Both the position numbers and the translations under genes were made by a program. The notes below the pieces were generated by a model. It was given only the letters and a program-made list of their open reading frames with translations, had not been told where the DNA came from and made no database searches. Positions 1-5,351 of a DNA stretch of 5,522 nucleotides are shown piece after piece (within the stretch, counting starts at the first letter, position 1; every line of letters begins with the position of its first letter). The stretch is taken from the NCBI GenBank assembly GCA_964616135.1, contig CAZTTQ010000037.1:1-5522 (forward strand), given 5' to 3'. The stretch comes from JAJYIV01 sp964616135. Lineage in GTDB: Bacteria; Patescibacteriota; Patescibacteriia; UBA9934; GWF2-40-263.

Positions 1-2217
1 CGACACGCCGTCGTCGCCCATGGTGACGCCGTACAAGACGTCGGCTTTTTCCATGGTGGCGCGGTTGTGCGTGATGACGATGAACTGGGTCAGCTTCGCC
101 AGCTCTTGGAGAATGGCCGCGAAGCGGTACGTGTTGGCTTCATCCAACGCGGCGTCCACTTCGTCCAAGACGACGAACGGGGCCGGGTTTACCGCCATGA
201 TGGCGGCGACCAAGGCGATGGACGTGAGCGCGCGTTCGCCACCAGAGAGCAGGTTGAGCGCCTTCAGGCGTTTGCCGGGCGGCGTCGCCTGGATGTCGAT
301 GCCGACGATGCGGTCCTCGCGTTCCTTGATCTTTTCACGGACCAGGTCCGAAGATGTGTCTGTCTCATGGTGTTGTTCCTCTTGCGCTTGGGACGTGGCC
401 GGCGGTTCTTCGTCGTCCGTCGCCAGGTCGTCGCGCGTCAGCTGGACCAGGTTGCAGGAACCGCCGCCGAACAGGACCTTGAAGAAGCGCTGGAACTCCT
501 TGTTGATGTTCTTGAAGGCCTCTTCCGACCGCTCTTTGATGTCCTTGTCCAATTCGTCCAAGGCCTTTTCCGTACTGCCCGCCGCCTCGTTCAAGTCCTT
601 CACTTGGGCTTCCAAGAAGGTGAAACGGGCCTGCGTTTCCTCAAACTCCTTCACAGTCTCCGGATCAATGCCGCCGATCAGCTCCAACTTGTAGCGCAGG
701 CGCTGGATCTGCGGGTACACCGTGCCGGTGTCCGACGGGGAGGCGGGGCGTTCGGCTTTTACGCCGGTCGCCACTTCTTTCAACTGCACCTCCATTTCCC
801 GGTGCAGGTTGTCGCGGCGTTCCTCTAGGCGCGCGGCGTCGATGTTGAACCCGTTGCGGCGGTTTTCCGCGGCATGGAGATTGCGTTCGCGTTCGCGCAA
901 ATCGCGTTGTAGGTCAAACAGGTCCGTGCGGACCTTTTTCTCCGCCGTGGCGTAGCCTTCCAGTTTCTTTTCGACCATGTCCGCGACGCCTTCCGCGGCC
1001 ACGCGCTCCTTTTCCAACGCGTTCAATTTTTCCACCAGGGCCGGATCCGGCTTCGCGTCTTCCGGGGCGGGGCGCTGGAGCCGGCGGACCAATTTGCCGG
1101 TGCGGGAAAACGCGCCGTCAATGCGCGCGATGAGGACCTCCAGGTCCTTAAGGGTCTTCAATTCGGCCAGCTCCTTTTCCAGCCCATTCAGCTCTTCAAT
1201 GATCTGGGTCAAGGGAAGGGGAGCCCAGCTGGACTGCGCGCGGATCTTGCCCAGTTCGATCTGCTTTTGCACTTCATGCTGGGCGTCGCGGACGCGGTTG
1301 CGTTCCTGCTGCGCCTTGCGGTATTCGGCCTGCAGGGCGGCGAGGCCCGTGTCTTGGACGTCCTTGGATTTTTCTTCTTTTTCTAAGGCATTTACCTTGG
1401 CTTCCAAAGCTTGGAGCGCTGCGCGTTCCGTCTGGACGTCTTGATCCGCCTTGGCTTTTTTCCCGCCCAGTTCTGCCAGTTCGTCCATCACTTTCCACCA
1501 AAGCGTGCCGTAATAGCCGCGTTCCAAGCCGCGCAATTCCGTTTCTACCTCCGCGCGTTCTTGCAGGCGGTTGGCCTGGCGGCGAAGGGAACGGAGGCGC
1601 GGTTCGATTTCTTGGAGCAGCATGCCGACTTCGGCCAGGTTTTCGTACGTGCGCTTCAATTTCAACATGGCCTCATGGCGCTTGATCTGGAACTGGCGCA
1701 CGCCGGTCGCGTCGTCAAAAAACGCCTTGCGTTCCTCTGGCGAGGCAACCAAAATGTGGTCCACCATGCCTTGGCCGACGACGGAATACGAACGCTGGCC
1801 CACGTTCGCCTGGGCCAAAAGCAATTGGATGTCGGAGAGGCGGGCCGCGGCGCCGTTCAGCAGGTATTCGCCTTCGCCGTCACGGTAGACGCGACGGGAG
1901 ACGGTGACTTCCTCAAAGTCCACGGGCATCGCCTTGTCGCGGTTGTCGAAGGTGAGCGAAACTTCGGCGAAACCGGAGCGGCCTTTTCCTTCGGAGCCCG
2001 AAAAGATGATGTCTTCCGACTTTTTGCCGCGCAGGGCCTTCATGGACTGCTCGCCCAGCGCCCAGCGGATGGCGTCGGCGATGTTGGATTTCCCGGAGCC
2101 GTTCGGACCGACGACGGCGGTCAGCGGCTTGTGGTCGCCATTGGGAGGCAAAAAGGACAGGCTGGTTTTCTTGGCAAAGGTCTTGAAGCCTTGGGCTTCC
2201 AGGCGGACGAGGTGCAT
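1..2217 (-). CDS. smc: SMC chromosome segregation ATPase, compact, C-terminus cut by window edge
   Basis: ABC-type ATPase of condensin complexes, which organises and segregates the chromosome in the cytoplasm. The minus frame is open for 739 codons from ATG at 2217 to the window edge. The N-head starts MHLVRLEAQGFKTF, with Walker A GPNGSGKS at residues 37-44 and Q-loop GQG at 148-150. Charged helical arms run roughly over residues 205-360 and 395-545. The C-head has the family block KLELIGGID (510-518), FGGG (583-586), signature LSGGE (657-661 with its leading L), Walker B FVVLDEVDAALDE (681-693) and ITHNR (715-719). The last visible residues, GVTMGDDGVS, match the usual near-end of SMC, so perhaps 10-20 residues are missing. 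The full length would then be about 750-760, against roughly 1,150-1,200 for typical SMC. I see no hinge domain and no CXXC zinc hook. There is no Shine-Dalgarno before the ATG. The family call is firm; the arm limits are estimates. Confidence 0.95.
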   Translation of the reverse strand, partial: MHLVRLEAQGFKTFAKKTSLSFLPPNGDHKPLTAVVGPNGSGKSNIADAIRWALGEQSMKALRGKKSEDIIFSGSEGKGRSGFAEVSLTFDNRDKAMPVDFEEVTVSRRVYRDGEGEYLLNGAAARLSDIQLLLAQANVGQRSYSVVGQGMVDHILVASPEERKAFFDDATGVRQFQIKRHEAMLKLKRTYENLAEVGMLLQEIEPRLRSLRRQANRLQERAEVETELRGLERGYYGTLWWKVMDELAELGGKKAKADQDVQTERAALQALEAKVNALEKEEKSKDVQDTGLAALQAEYRKAQQERNRVRDAQHEVQKQIELGKIRAQSSWAPLPLTQIIEELNGLEKELAELKTLKDLEVLIARIDGAFSRTGKLVRRLQRPAPEDAKPDPALVEKLNALEKERVAAEGVADMVEKKLEGYATAEKKVRTDLFDLQRDLRERERNLHAAENRRNGFNIDAARLEERRDNLHREMEVQLKEVATGVKAERPASPSDTGTVYPQIQRLRYKLELIGGIDPETVKEFEETQARFTFLEAQVKDLNEAAGSTEKALDELDKDIKERSEEAFKNINKEFQRFFKVLFGGGSCNLVQLTRDDLATDDEEPPATSQAQEEQHHETDTSSDLVREKIKEREDRIVGIDIQATPPGKRLKALNLLSGGERALTSIALVAAIMAVNPAPFVVLDEVDAALDEANTYRFAAILQELAKLTQFIVITHNRATMEKADVLYGVTMGDDGVS

Positions 2218-2241
2218 AACGTGGAACGGGGGATTGGGGGC

Positions 2242-2270
2242 AGGATAGCATGCCGGGGCTTGACCCTCCA
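2242..2270 (-). promoter_or_regulatory. Candidate smc promoter
   Basis: Read on the minus strand, TATCCT (2247-2242) is a 4/6 match to the -10 box. It lies 17 bases downstream of a weak -35, TGGAGG (2270-2265, 3/6). A start near 2235 would leave a leader of only about 18 bases before the smc ATG, with no Shine-Dalgarno in it. The -35 shares position 2265 with the -35 of the divergent plus-strand promoter. Only the -10 is persuasive. Confidence 0.3.
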
Positions 2271-2288
2271 GGCGGCGTTGGGTATCTT
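2260..2288 (+). promoter_or_regulatory. Candidate promoter of the small secreted-protein unit
   Basis: TTGACC (2260-2265, 5/6 to the -35 consensus), a 17-base spacer and TATCTT (2283-2288, 4/6 to the -10) form a standard sigma-70-type arrangement. Transcription would begin near 2295, giving a leader of about 60 bases before the ATG at 2354. The leader contains a perfect inverted repeat just before the Shine-Dalgarno. Confidence 0.45.
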
Positions 2289-2325
2289 CTCTCCCAGCTC
2301 TCGGGGCATTCCCGTCCCGTCAGTC

Positions 2326-2341
2326 CCGGTCCCCGGACCGG
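2326..2341 (+). promoter_or_regulatory. Inverted repeat in the 5' leader, next to the Shine-Dalgarno
   Basis: CCGGTCC (2326-2332) and GGACCGG (2335-2341) are perfect 7-base inverted arms with two bases between them; in RNA the innermost pair would open to form the loop. The repeat ends two bases before GGAGG (2344-2348), the ribosome binding site of the gene starting at 2354. It could be a leader hairpin affecting translation or a protein-binding site. The pairing is seen; the role is inferred. Confidence 0.35.
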
Positions 2342-2353
2342 TCGGAGGTGTGC

Positions 2354-2686
2354 ATGCGTATCGCGCAGCGCAACACGGGACCGCCCCGGCGGTTCCGGAC
2401 GGTGTGGGCCGGCCTCATCGCCGCCCTCTGCCTGATCGCCGGCCCGGGGTTTGTCCCTGCGTCGGCTACGGCCACGCCGTCCCCCGGCGGCCAGAAGATC
2501 GCCCTCGTCGTCCGGCCTTCCTACGGGATGGTCGATCCGATGCGGGTCTTCGCTGACGCCGTCGCCCATCCGGGCCGCGTTCATCGCGCGCGCCGTTCTC
2601 CCGCTTCCCGCGACCTCGTCGCCCACGCCGACACCGGTTCTCCGGCGTCGCGCGCGGGTGGGAGACCCGTCGTCCATCTCTGGTAA
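2354..2686 (+). CDS. Small putative secreted or membrane-anchored protein, function unknown
   Basis: A 110-codon ORF. ATG at 2354 is preceded by GGAGG at 2344-2348 with 5-base spacing; the GTG at 2348 overlaps that site and is a poorer start. The N-terminus resembles a signal peptide: basic n-region (residues 1-17, five Arg), hydrophobic stretch WAGLIAALCLIAGPGFV (18-34), then a possible signal peptidase I site A-S-A at 36-38. The mature part would be about 72 residues, with a plausible segment KIALVVRPSYGMVDPMRVFA (48-67) and an Arg-, His- and Pro-rich tail (72-110) of low-complexity look. Third codon positions are nearly all G or C up to about codon 71 and less so after it, so the tail may reflect a frameshift. 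However, the terminator at 2731-2773 fits the stop at 2684-2686. I recognise no family. An alternative is a non-coding transcript. Confidence 0.45.
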   Translation: MRIAQRNTGPPRRFRTVWAGLIAALCLIAGPGFVPASATATPSPGGQKIALVVRPSYGMVDPMRVFADAVAHPGRVHRARRSPASRDLVAHADTGSPASRAGGRPVVHLW

Positions 2687-2730
2687 GCGGGCTCTCGGTT
2701 TCTGCCACGCCGGGAGTTCCGCCACCCTCG

Positions 2731-2773
2731 TCCCGACGCCCGTTCCTCCTCCGGAACCGACGTCGGGATTTTT
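2731..2773 (+). terminator. Intrinsic terminator of the small secreted-protein unit
   Basis: The outer stem TCCCGACG (2731-2738) pairs perfectly with CGTCGGGA (2761-2768). Inside it GTTCC (2742-2746) pairs with GGAAC (2753-2757) around a six-base loop. TTTTT (2769-2773) follows at once and is continued by a pyrimidine-rich CTCTTTC. It lies 45 bases after the stop codon at 2686 and reads on the plus strand. Confidence 0.75.
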
Positions 2774-2781
2774 CTCTTTCG

Positions 2782-2868
2782 CGACTCCCTCCAACTCCCT
2801 CTTGAAAAGAGGGAGAGGCACGGGAACCGACGACCCCCTATTTGCAAGAGGGGGAACGGGGGAGTCGT
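2782..2868. repeat. Palindromic repeat element of two inverted units of about 34 bp (MITE- or REP-like)
   Basis: The left unit (2782-2815) and the reverse complement of the right unit (2835-2868) match at about 26 of 34 positions, separated by 19 bases. Outer ends CGACTCCC (2782-2789) and GGGAGTCG (2861-2868) are perfectly complementary. Each unit also folds on itself: CTCCCTCTT (2795-2803) with AAGAGGGAG (2807-2815) around GAA, and CCCCCT (2834-2839) with AGGGGG (2849-2854). The element sits between two convergent terminators, a place where an insertion would do little harm. I see no clear target-site duplication. It could alternatively act as transcription-stopping structures, but neither hairpin is followed by a T-tract. 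Confidence 0.55.
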
Positions 2869-2871
2869 GAT

Positions 2872-2898
2872 AAAAAAACGAACCGCGCGGGGCGGTTC
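2872..2898 (-). terminator. Intrinsic terminator of the membrane-protein gene, overlapping its stop codon
   Basis: GAACCGC (2880-2886) and GCGGTTC (2892-2898) form a 7-bp GC-rich stem with a 5-base loop. A run of seven A (2872-2878) becomes a T-tract when read on the minus strand. The stem takes in bases of the TGA stop at 2899-2897, so gene and terminator are packed without a gap. Confidence 0.75.
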
Positions 2899-3493
2899 AA
2901 GCAGCATCCTGTTGGGGTTCGAAGAGGGAAAGCCGATCCTTTGGCTGGATGTCGTCGATATCCCAGAGGTGGTCCTCAATGCAGGGAAGAAGCCGGTAAC
3001 CGAACAAAAGTAGGAAGGAGACGTGACTTCCGATGCTTACGGCTTTTGGGTCCGGAAGCAGGTTCAGTAGGACGAGGCCTAAGAGGAATACACAGAACCC
3101 CGTCTCTGTCGGACGTCTGCGTCTTGCTTCGTGAGCCCACAAGACGAATGGAGTGGGCAGCTTGTAACTTCCTGTTTGCTCGAACGTCTCAGAGAGTTCC
3201 GAAAGAAGATCAAAGTGTCGCGTGCGCTTGAAATTGGCCCATTGGGCCCACGCCATTCCCCCGTATGTAAAGGACGCAAAGAGCCAGATGCTGACGATGA
3301 GGGTGTCTGCGTGCCGTACCGTCCCTAGGGACAGCAGCAGGAGGGCGGTCACTATCACCTTACTTACGACGGACGCCTTGGAAAACCAGGCGATCAGTTG
3401 GAAGCGGTTCCAGTGAAAGATCTTCTGCAGCCAGACGAACGCGGGGTTCATGAGGTGCGCATGAATCCACGTATCAAGCCATTCGAGCATCAT
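2897..3493 (-). CDS. Small multi-pass membrane protein of unknown function
   Basis: A protein of 198 residues. The frame stays open upstream to 4027, but that extension is antisense to the DHH gene. I chose the ATG pair at 3493/3490 because AGGAG (3503-3499 on the minus strand) lies 5 and 8 bases before them. Four hydrophobic stretches suggest membrane segments: about residues 43-59, 64-86, 132-147 and 154-171. An aromatic, amphipathic N-terminus precedes them (W5, W9, F19, W21, F26, W28, F31, W36, F37). Between the second and third segments is a polar stretch ending in the basic run HEARRRRP (121-128). The C-terminal tail is acidic and soluble (DHLWDIDDIQPKD, 174-186). I recognise no family and no catalytic motif. 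It is a single-gene unit with its own promoter and terminator, divergent from the DHH-clpP operon. That it encodes a protein seems likely; its role is unknown. Confidence 0.7.
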   Translation of the reverse strand: MMLEWLDTWIHAHLMNPAFVWLQKIFHWNRFQLIAWFSKASVVSKVIVTALLLLSLGTVRHADTLIVSIWLFASFTYGGMAWAQWANFKRTRHFDLLSELSETFEQTGSYKLPTPFVLWAHEARRRRPTETGFCVFLLGLVLLNLLPDPKAVSIGSHVSFLLLFGYRLLPCIEDHLWDIDDIQPKDRLSLFEPQQDAA

Positions 3494-3534
3494 GGGAACT
3501 CCTGGGCGTGCTGGCAAGGAAGGAACAGTGAGAT

Positions 3535-3564
3535 ATCCTAGGGACTTTTTTGCCACCGTGTCAA
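3535..3564 (-). promoter_or_regulatory. Promoter of the membrane-protein gene
   Basis: On the minus strand a perfect -35, TTGACA (3564-3559), is followed after 18 bases by TAGGAT (3540-3535, 4/6 to the -10). Transcription would start near 3528, leaving a leader of about 35 bases that contains the AGGAG ribosome binding site. The -35 is only four bases from the -35 of the divergent promoter. Confidence 0.55.
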
Positions 3565-3568
3565 CCCA

Positions 3569-3597
3569 TTGACCCCAGGGAGAATCTCCCGTACGCT
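3569..3597 (+). promoter_or_regulatory. Candidate promoter of the DHH-clpP operon
   Basis: TTGACC (3569-3574, 5/6), a 17-base spacer and TACGCT (3592-3597, 3/6) form a possible sigma-70-type promoter. Transcription would start near 3604, only about 7 bases before the ATG at 3611, so the message would be nearly leaderless. That agrees with the lack of any Shine-Dalgarno motif there. Confidence 0.4.
3578..3590. promoter_or_regulatory. 13-bp palindrome inside the promoter spacer (operator-like)
   Basis: GGGAGAATCTCCC is a perfect inverted repeat with 6-base arms around one central A. It lies wholly between the -35 and -10 boxes of the candidate DHH-clpP promoter, a classic place for a repressor or other dimeric regulator. 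The symmetry is seen; binding is inferred and no cognate regulator is in the window. Confidence 0.35.
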
Positions 3598-3610
3598 GGC
3601 ACATTCCCCT

Positions 3611-4609
3611 ATGGAAACTACGGTTGCCAGACAGATCTTCGACCTGCTGCGCACGGCCAAAAAGCCGGTGCTGATTTCGGACAAGCGGATCGACGGCGAC
3701 AGCATGGGGAGTTCGCTCGCCGTGTTGGAATACCTGAAGACCCTGGGGAAGGAGACGCAGGTCTACGTCCCCTCCGAGGTGCCGGAGAAATACCGGTTTC
3801 TGCCGAACGCGGAGCGCTGTACCTTTGACCGGGCGATTTTCAATGATCCGGAGATCGACCTGGTGGTGAGCTTTGACTGTTCCGAAGCGGCGTATATCCA
3901 GGAGCTGATGAAGCTTATTCCGGGCCGGCCGACGTTGGTCAACATCGACCACCATGCGACGAATGCCCGCTACGGGGATGTGAACCTGGTCGTGGTCGGA
4001 TCGCCCGCGACGGCGGAAGTTGTCCATGCGTTCTTCAGGGTGAACGACGTTGTGCCGAGCCGGGACGCCGCCACCTGCCTGTTGGCCGGGCTGTGCTTTG
4101 ACACGACGATTTTTACGAACGGCGGAACGGACGAGCGCGCGTTTGCGGCGGCGTCGGATCTGCTCCTACGTGGCGGACGTATCCAGGACGTGATCCGCGC
4201 CTTGTTCCGCAACCGCACCGTGGACGCGCTGCGCCTGTGGGGCACCGCCCTGGAACGGTTGGAGAAACACGAACCGCTCGGCGTCCTTTCCACCTACCTC
4301 ACCCGCGCGGATTTGGACGGCACCGGCGTTTCGGACGACGAGGCGGACGGCCTGTCCGACTTCCTGAACCTGGTGACCGACGCGCATACCTTGGTGGTGA
4401 TGCGCGAAACGAAAGACGGCGCGGTAAAGGCCTCGATGCGCAGTACCAAGTTCAACGTGTCCGCGGTGGCCAAGTCGTTTGGCGGGGGAGGGCACATGAA
4501 AGCCGCCGGGTTTTCCACGCTGGATACCAAATTGGCGGCACCGGAGGATGCGAAGAAGTTTATGGGGAAGATCCTGCAGGCGCTTGCGACGCAGGCTGAA
4601 AAACGCTAA
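3611..4609 (+). CDS. DHH/DHHA1 family phosphoesterase, NrnA-like (nanoRNase / pAp phosphatase type)
   Basis: A 332-residue metal-dependent phosphoesterase, near the usual NrnA length. Relatives degrade 2-5-nt RNA, linear dinucleotides or 3'-phosphoadenosine 5'-phosphate in the cytoplasm. DHH domain motifs are: motif I SDKRIDGDSMGS (23-34), motif II VVSFDCSEA (85-93), motif III DHH (113-115) and motif IV GLCFDTTIF (160-168). The C-terminal DHHA1 domain carries GGGGHMKAAGF (291-301). Motif I normally begins with His (H..PDGD); here that position is Asp24, as in the RecJ branch. ATG at 3611 is chosen because METTVARQIFDLL begins the usual first helix. An in-frame TTG at 3569 would add 14 unlikely residues and coincides with the -35 box. 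No Shine-Dalgarno is visible. clpP follows after 30 bases. The family is certain; the exact substrate is not. Confidence 0.9.
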   Translation: METTVARQIFDLLRTAKKPVLISDKRIDGDSMGSSLAVLEYLKTLGKETQVYVPSEVPEKYRFLPNAERCTFDRAIFNDPEIDLVVSFDCSEAAYIQELMKLIPGRPTLVNIDHHATNARYGDVNLVVVGSPATAEVVHAFFRVNDVVPSRDAATCLLAGLCFDTTIFTNGGTDERAFAAASDLLLRGGRIQDVIRALFRNRTVDALRLWGTALERLEKHEPLGVLSTYLTRADLDGTGVSDDEADGLSDFLNLVTDAHTLVVMRETKDGAVKASMRSTKFNVSAVAKSFGGGGHMKAAGFSTLDTKLAAPEDAKKFMGKILQALATQAEKR

Positions 4610-4639
4610 TATCCCCTTGGTTTTCTTGAACACATTTCT

Positions 4640-5239
4640 ATGTCCGACCCTCGCTCCAATTATCTCGTGCCGATGGTGCTTGAAAAGACGCCCAACGGCG
4701 AGCGCTCGTACGATTTGTATTCCCGCCTGTTGAAGGACCGCATCATTTTCCTCGGCAGCGCCATTGATGACACGGTCGCCAACTTGGTGGTGGCCCAGCT
4801 TTTGTTCTTGGAAAGCCAAGACAAGACCAAGGACATCAAGCTGTACATCCACTCCCCGGGCGGCAGCGTGACGGCTGGCCTCGCCATCTACGACACCATG
4901 CAGCTCATCAAACCGGACGTCTCTACCATTTGCGTGGGCATGGCGGCATCCATGGGCGCGGTGCTGTTGGCCGGCGGTGCAAAGGGCAAGCGCTTCGCCC
5001 TGCCGAACGCGGAGGTAATGATCCATCAGGTCTTGGGCGGCTTTGAGGGTCAGGCGACGGACATCAAGATCCACGCTGAACGCATTTTGAAGATGAAGTC
5101 CAATTTGAACGGCATTTTGGCCAAACACACGGGCCAGTCGCTGAAAAAGGTGACGGAAGACACCGAACGCGACAACTTCATGGAAGCCGAAGACGCCAAG
5201 AAATACGGCCTGATTGACGAGGTTATTTCCAGCAAGTAG
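4640..5239 (+). CDS. clpP: ATP-dependent Clp protease proteolytic subunit
   Basis: A serine peptidase of 199 residues, the normal ClpP length. It forms a tetradecameric barrel and degrades proteins unfolded and fed in by AAA+ partners such as ClpX, ClpA or ClpC. The N-terminus SDPRSNYLVPMVLEKT and YDLYSRLLKDRIIFLG (24-39) are standard. HSPGGSVTAGLAIYD (71-85) forms the oxyanion region. The triad is Ser104 in GMAASMGA, His129 in MIHQ and Asp178 in ERDNF. The common MIHQPLGG motif reads MIHQVLGG here (Pro to Val after the catalytic His), a mild change. GLIDEVI closes the fold. The gene starts 30 bases after the DHH gene's stop with no promoter-like sequence between, so co-transcription is likely. 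No Shine-Dalgarno precedes the ATG. No clpX or other unfoldase gene lies downstream in the window; a terminator follows directly. Confidence 0.97.
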   Translation: MSDPRSNYLVPMVLEKTPNGERSYDLYSRLLKDRIIFLGSAIDDTVANLVVAQLLFLESQDKTKDIKLYIHSPGGSVTAGLAIYDTMQLIKPDVSTICVGMAASMGAVLLAGGAKGKRFALPNAEVMIHQVLGGFEGQATDIKIHAERILKMKSNLNGILAKHTGQSLKKVTEDTERDNFMEAEDAKKYGLIDEVISSK

Positions 5240-5249
5240 GCGAAAAAAT

Positions 5250-5273
5250 AAAACGGCCGAAAGGCCGTTTTTT
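5250..5273 (+). terminator. Intrinsic terminator after clpP
   Basis: CGGCC (5254-5258) and GGCCG (5263-5267) pair around a GAAA tetraloop (5259-5262). AAAA before the stem (5250-5253) can pair with the first bases of the six-T run (5268-5273) that follows. It starts 11 bases after the clpP stop. The A-rich 5' side (5243-5253) could make it work in both directions. Confidence 0.9.
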
Positions 5274-5316
5274 GTTTCTACCCAGCGGAGAAATTGTGGA
5301 AATGTCGTTTTCCTTG

Positions 5317-5345
5317 TTGACAGATGCAGGGAAGGCGACTACTCT
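5317..5345 (+). promoter_or_regulatory. Promoter candidate for the downstream structured RNA
   Basis: A perfect -35, TTGACA (5317-5322), is followed after 17 bases by TACTCT (5340-5345, 3/6 to the -10 but with the key first TA and last T). It lies just after the clpP terminator, where a new transcription unit would be expected. The start would be near 5352. Confidence 0.45.
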
Positions 5346-5351
5346 CCTAAG

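Noticed and set aside
1411..2556. Plus-strand ORF of 381 codons
   Set aside because: Most of it is antisense to smc, whose motifs are unmistakable. GC-rich codon use leaves antisense frames open, and the tail beyond 2217 runs across the promoter and leader region.
1913..2821. Minus-strand ORF of 302 codons running from the repeat element into smc
   Set aside because: It crosses the palindromic element, a plus-strand terminator and the smc start in a different frame, and its product is Arg/Gly/Pro-rich with no motif.
2451..2870. Plus-strand ORF of 139 codons overlapping the small secreted-protein gene
   Set aside because: It reads through the intrinsic terminator and the palindromic element, and has no ribosome binding site. 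It could hold a frameshifted tail of the 2354 gene, but the terminator position argues against this.
3494..4027. Upstream in-frame extension of the membrane protein to 376 residues
   Set aside because: The extension is antisense to the start of the DHH gene and covers the divergent promoters. A good Shine-Dalgarno stands right before the ATG pair at 3493/3490.
4166..5128. Minus-strand ORF of 320 codons
   Set aside because: Antisense shadow of the DHH gene and clpP, both of which carry full catalytic motifs on the plus strand.
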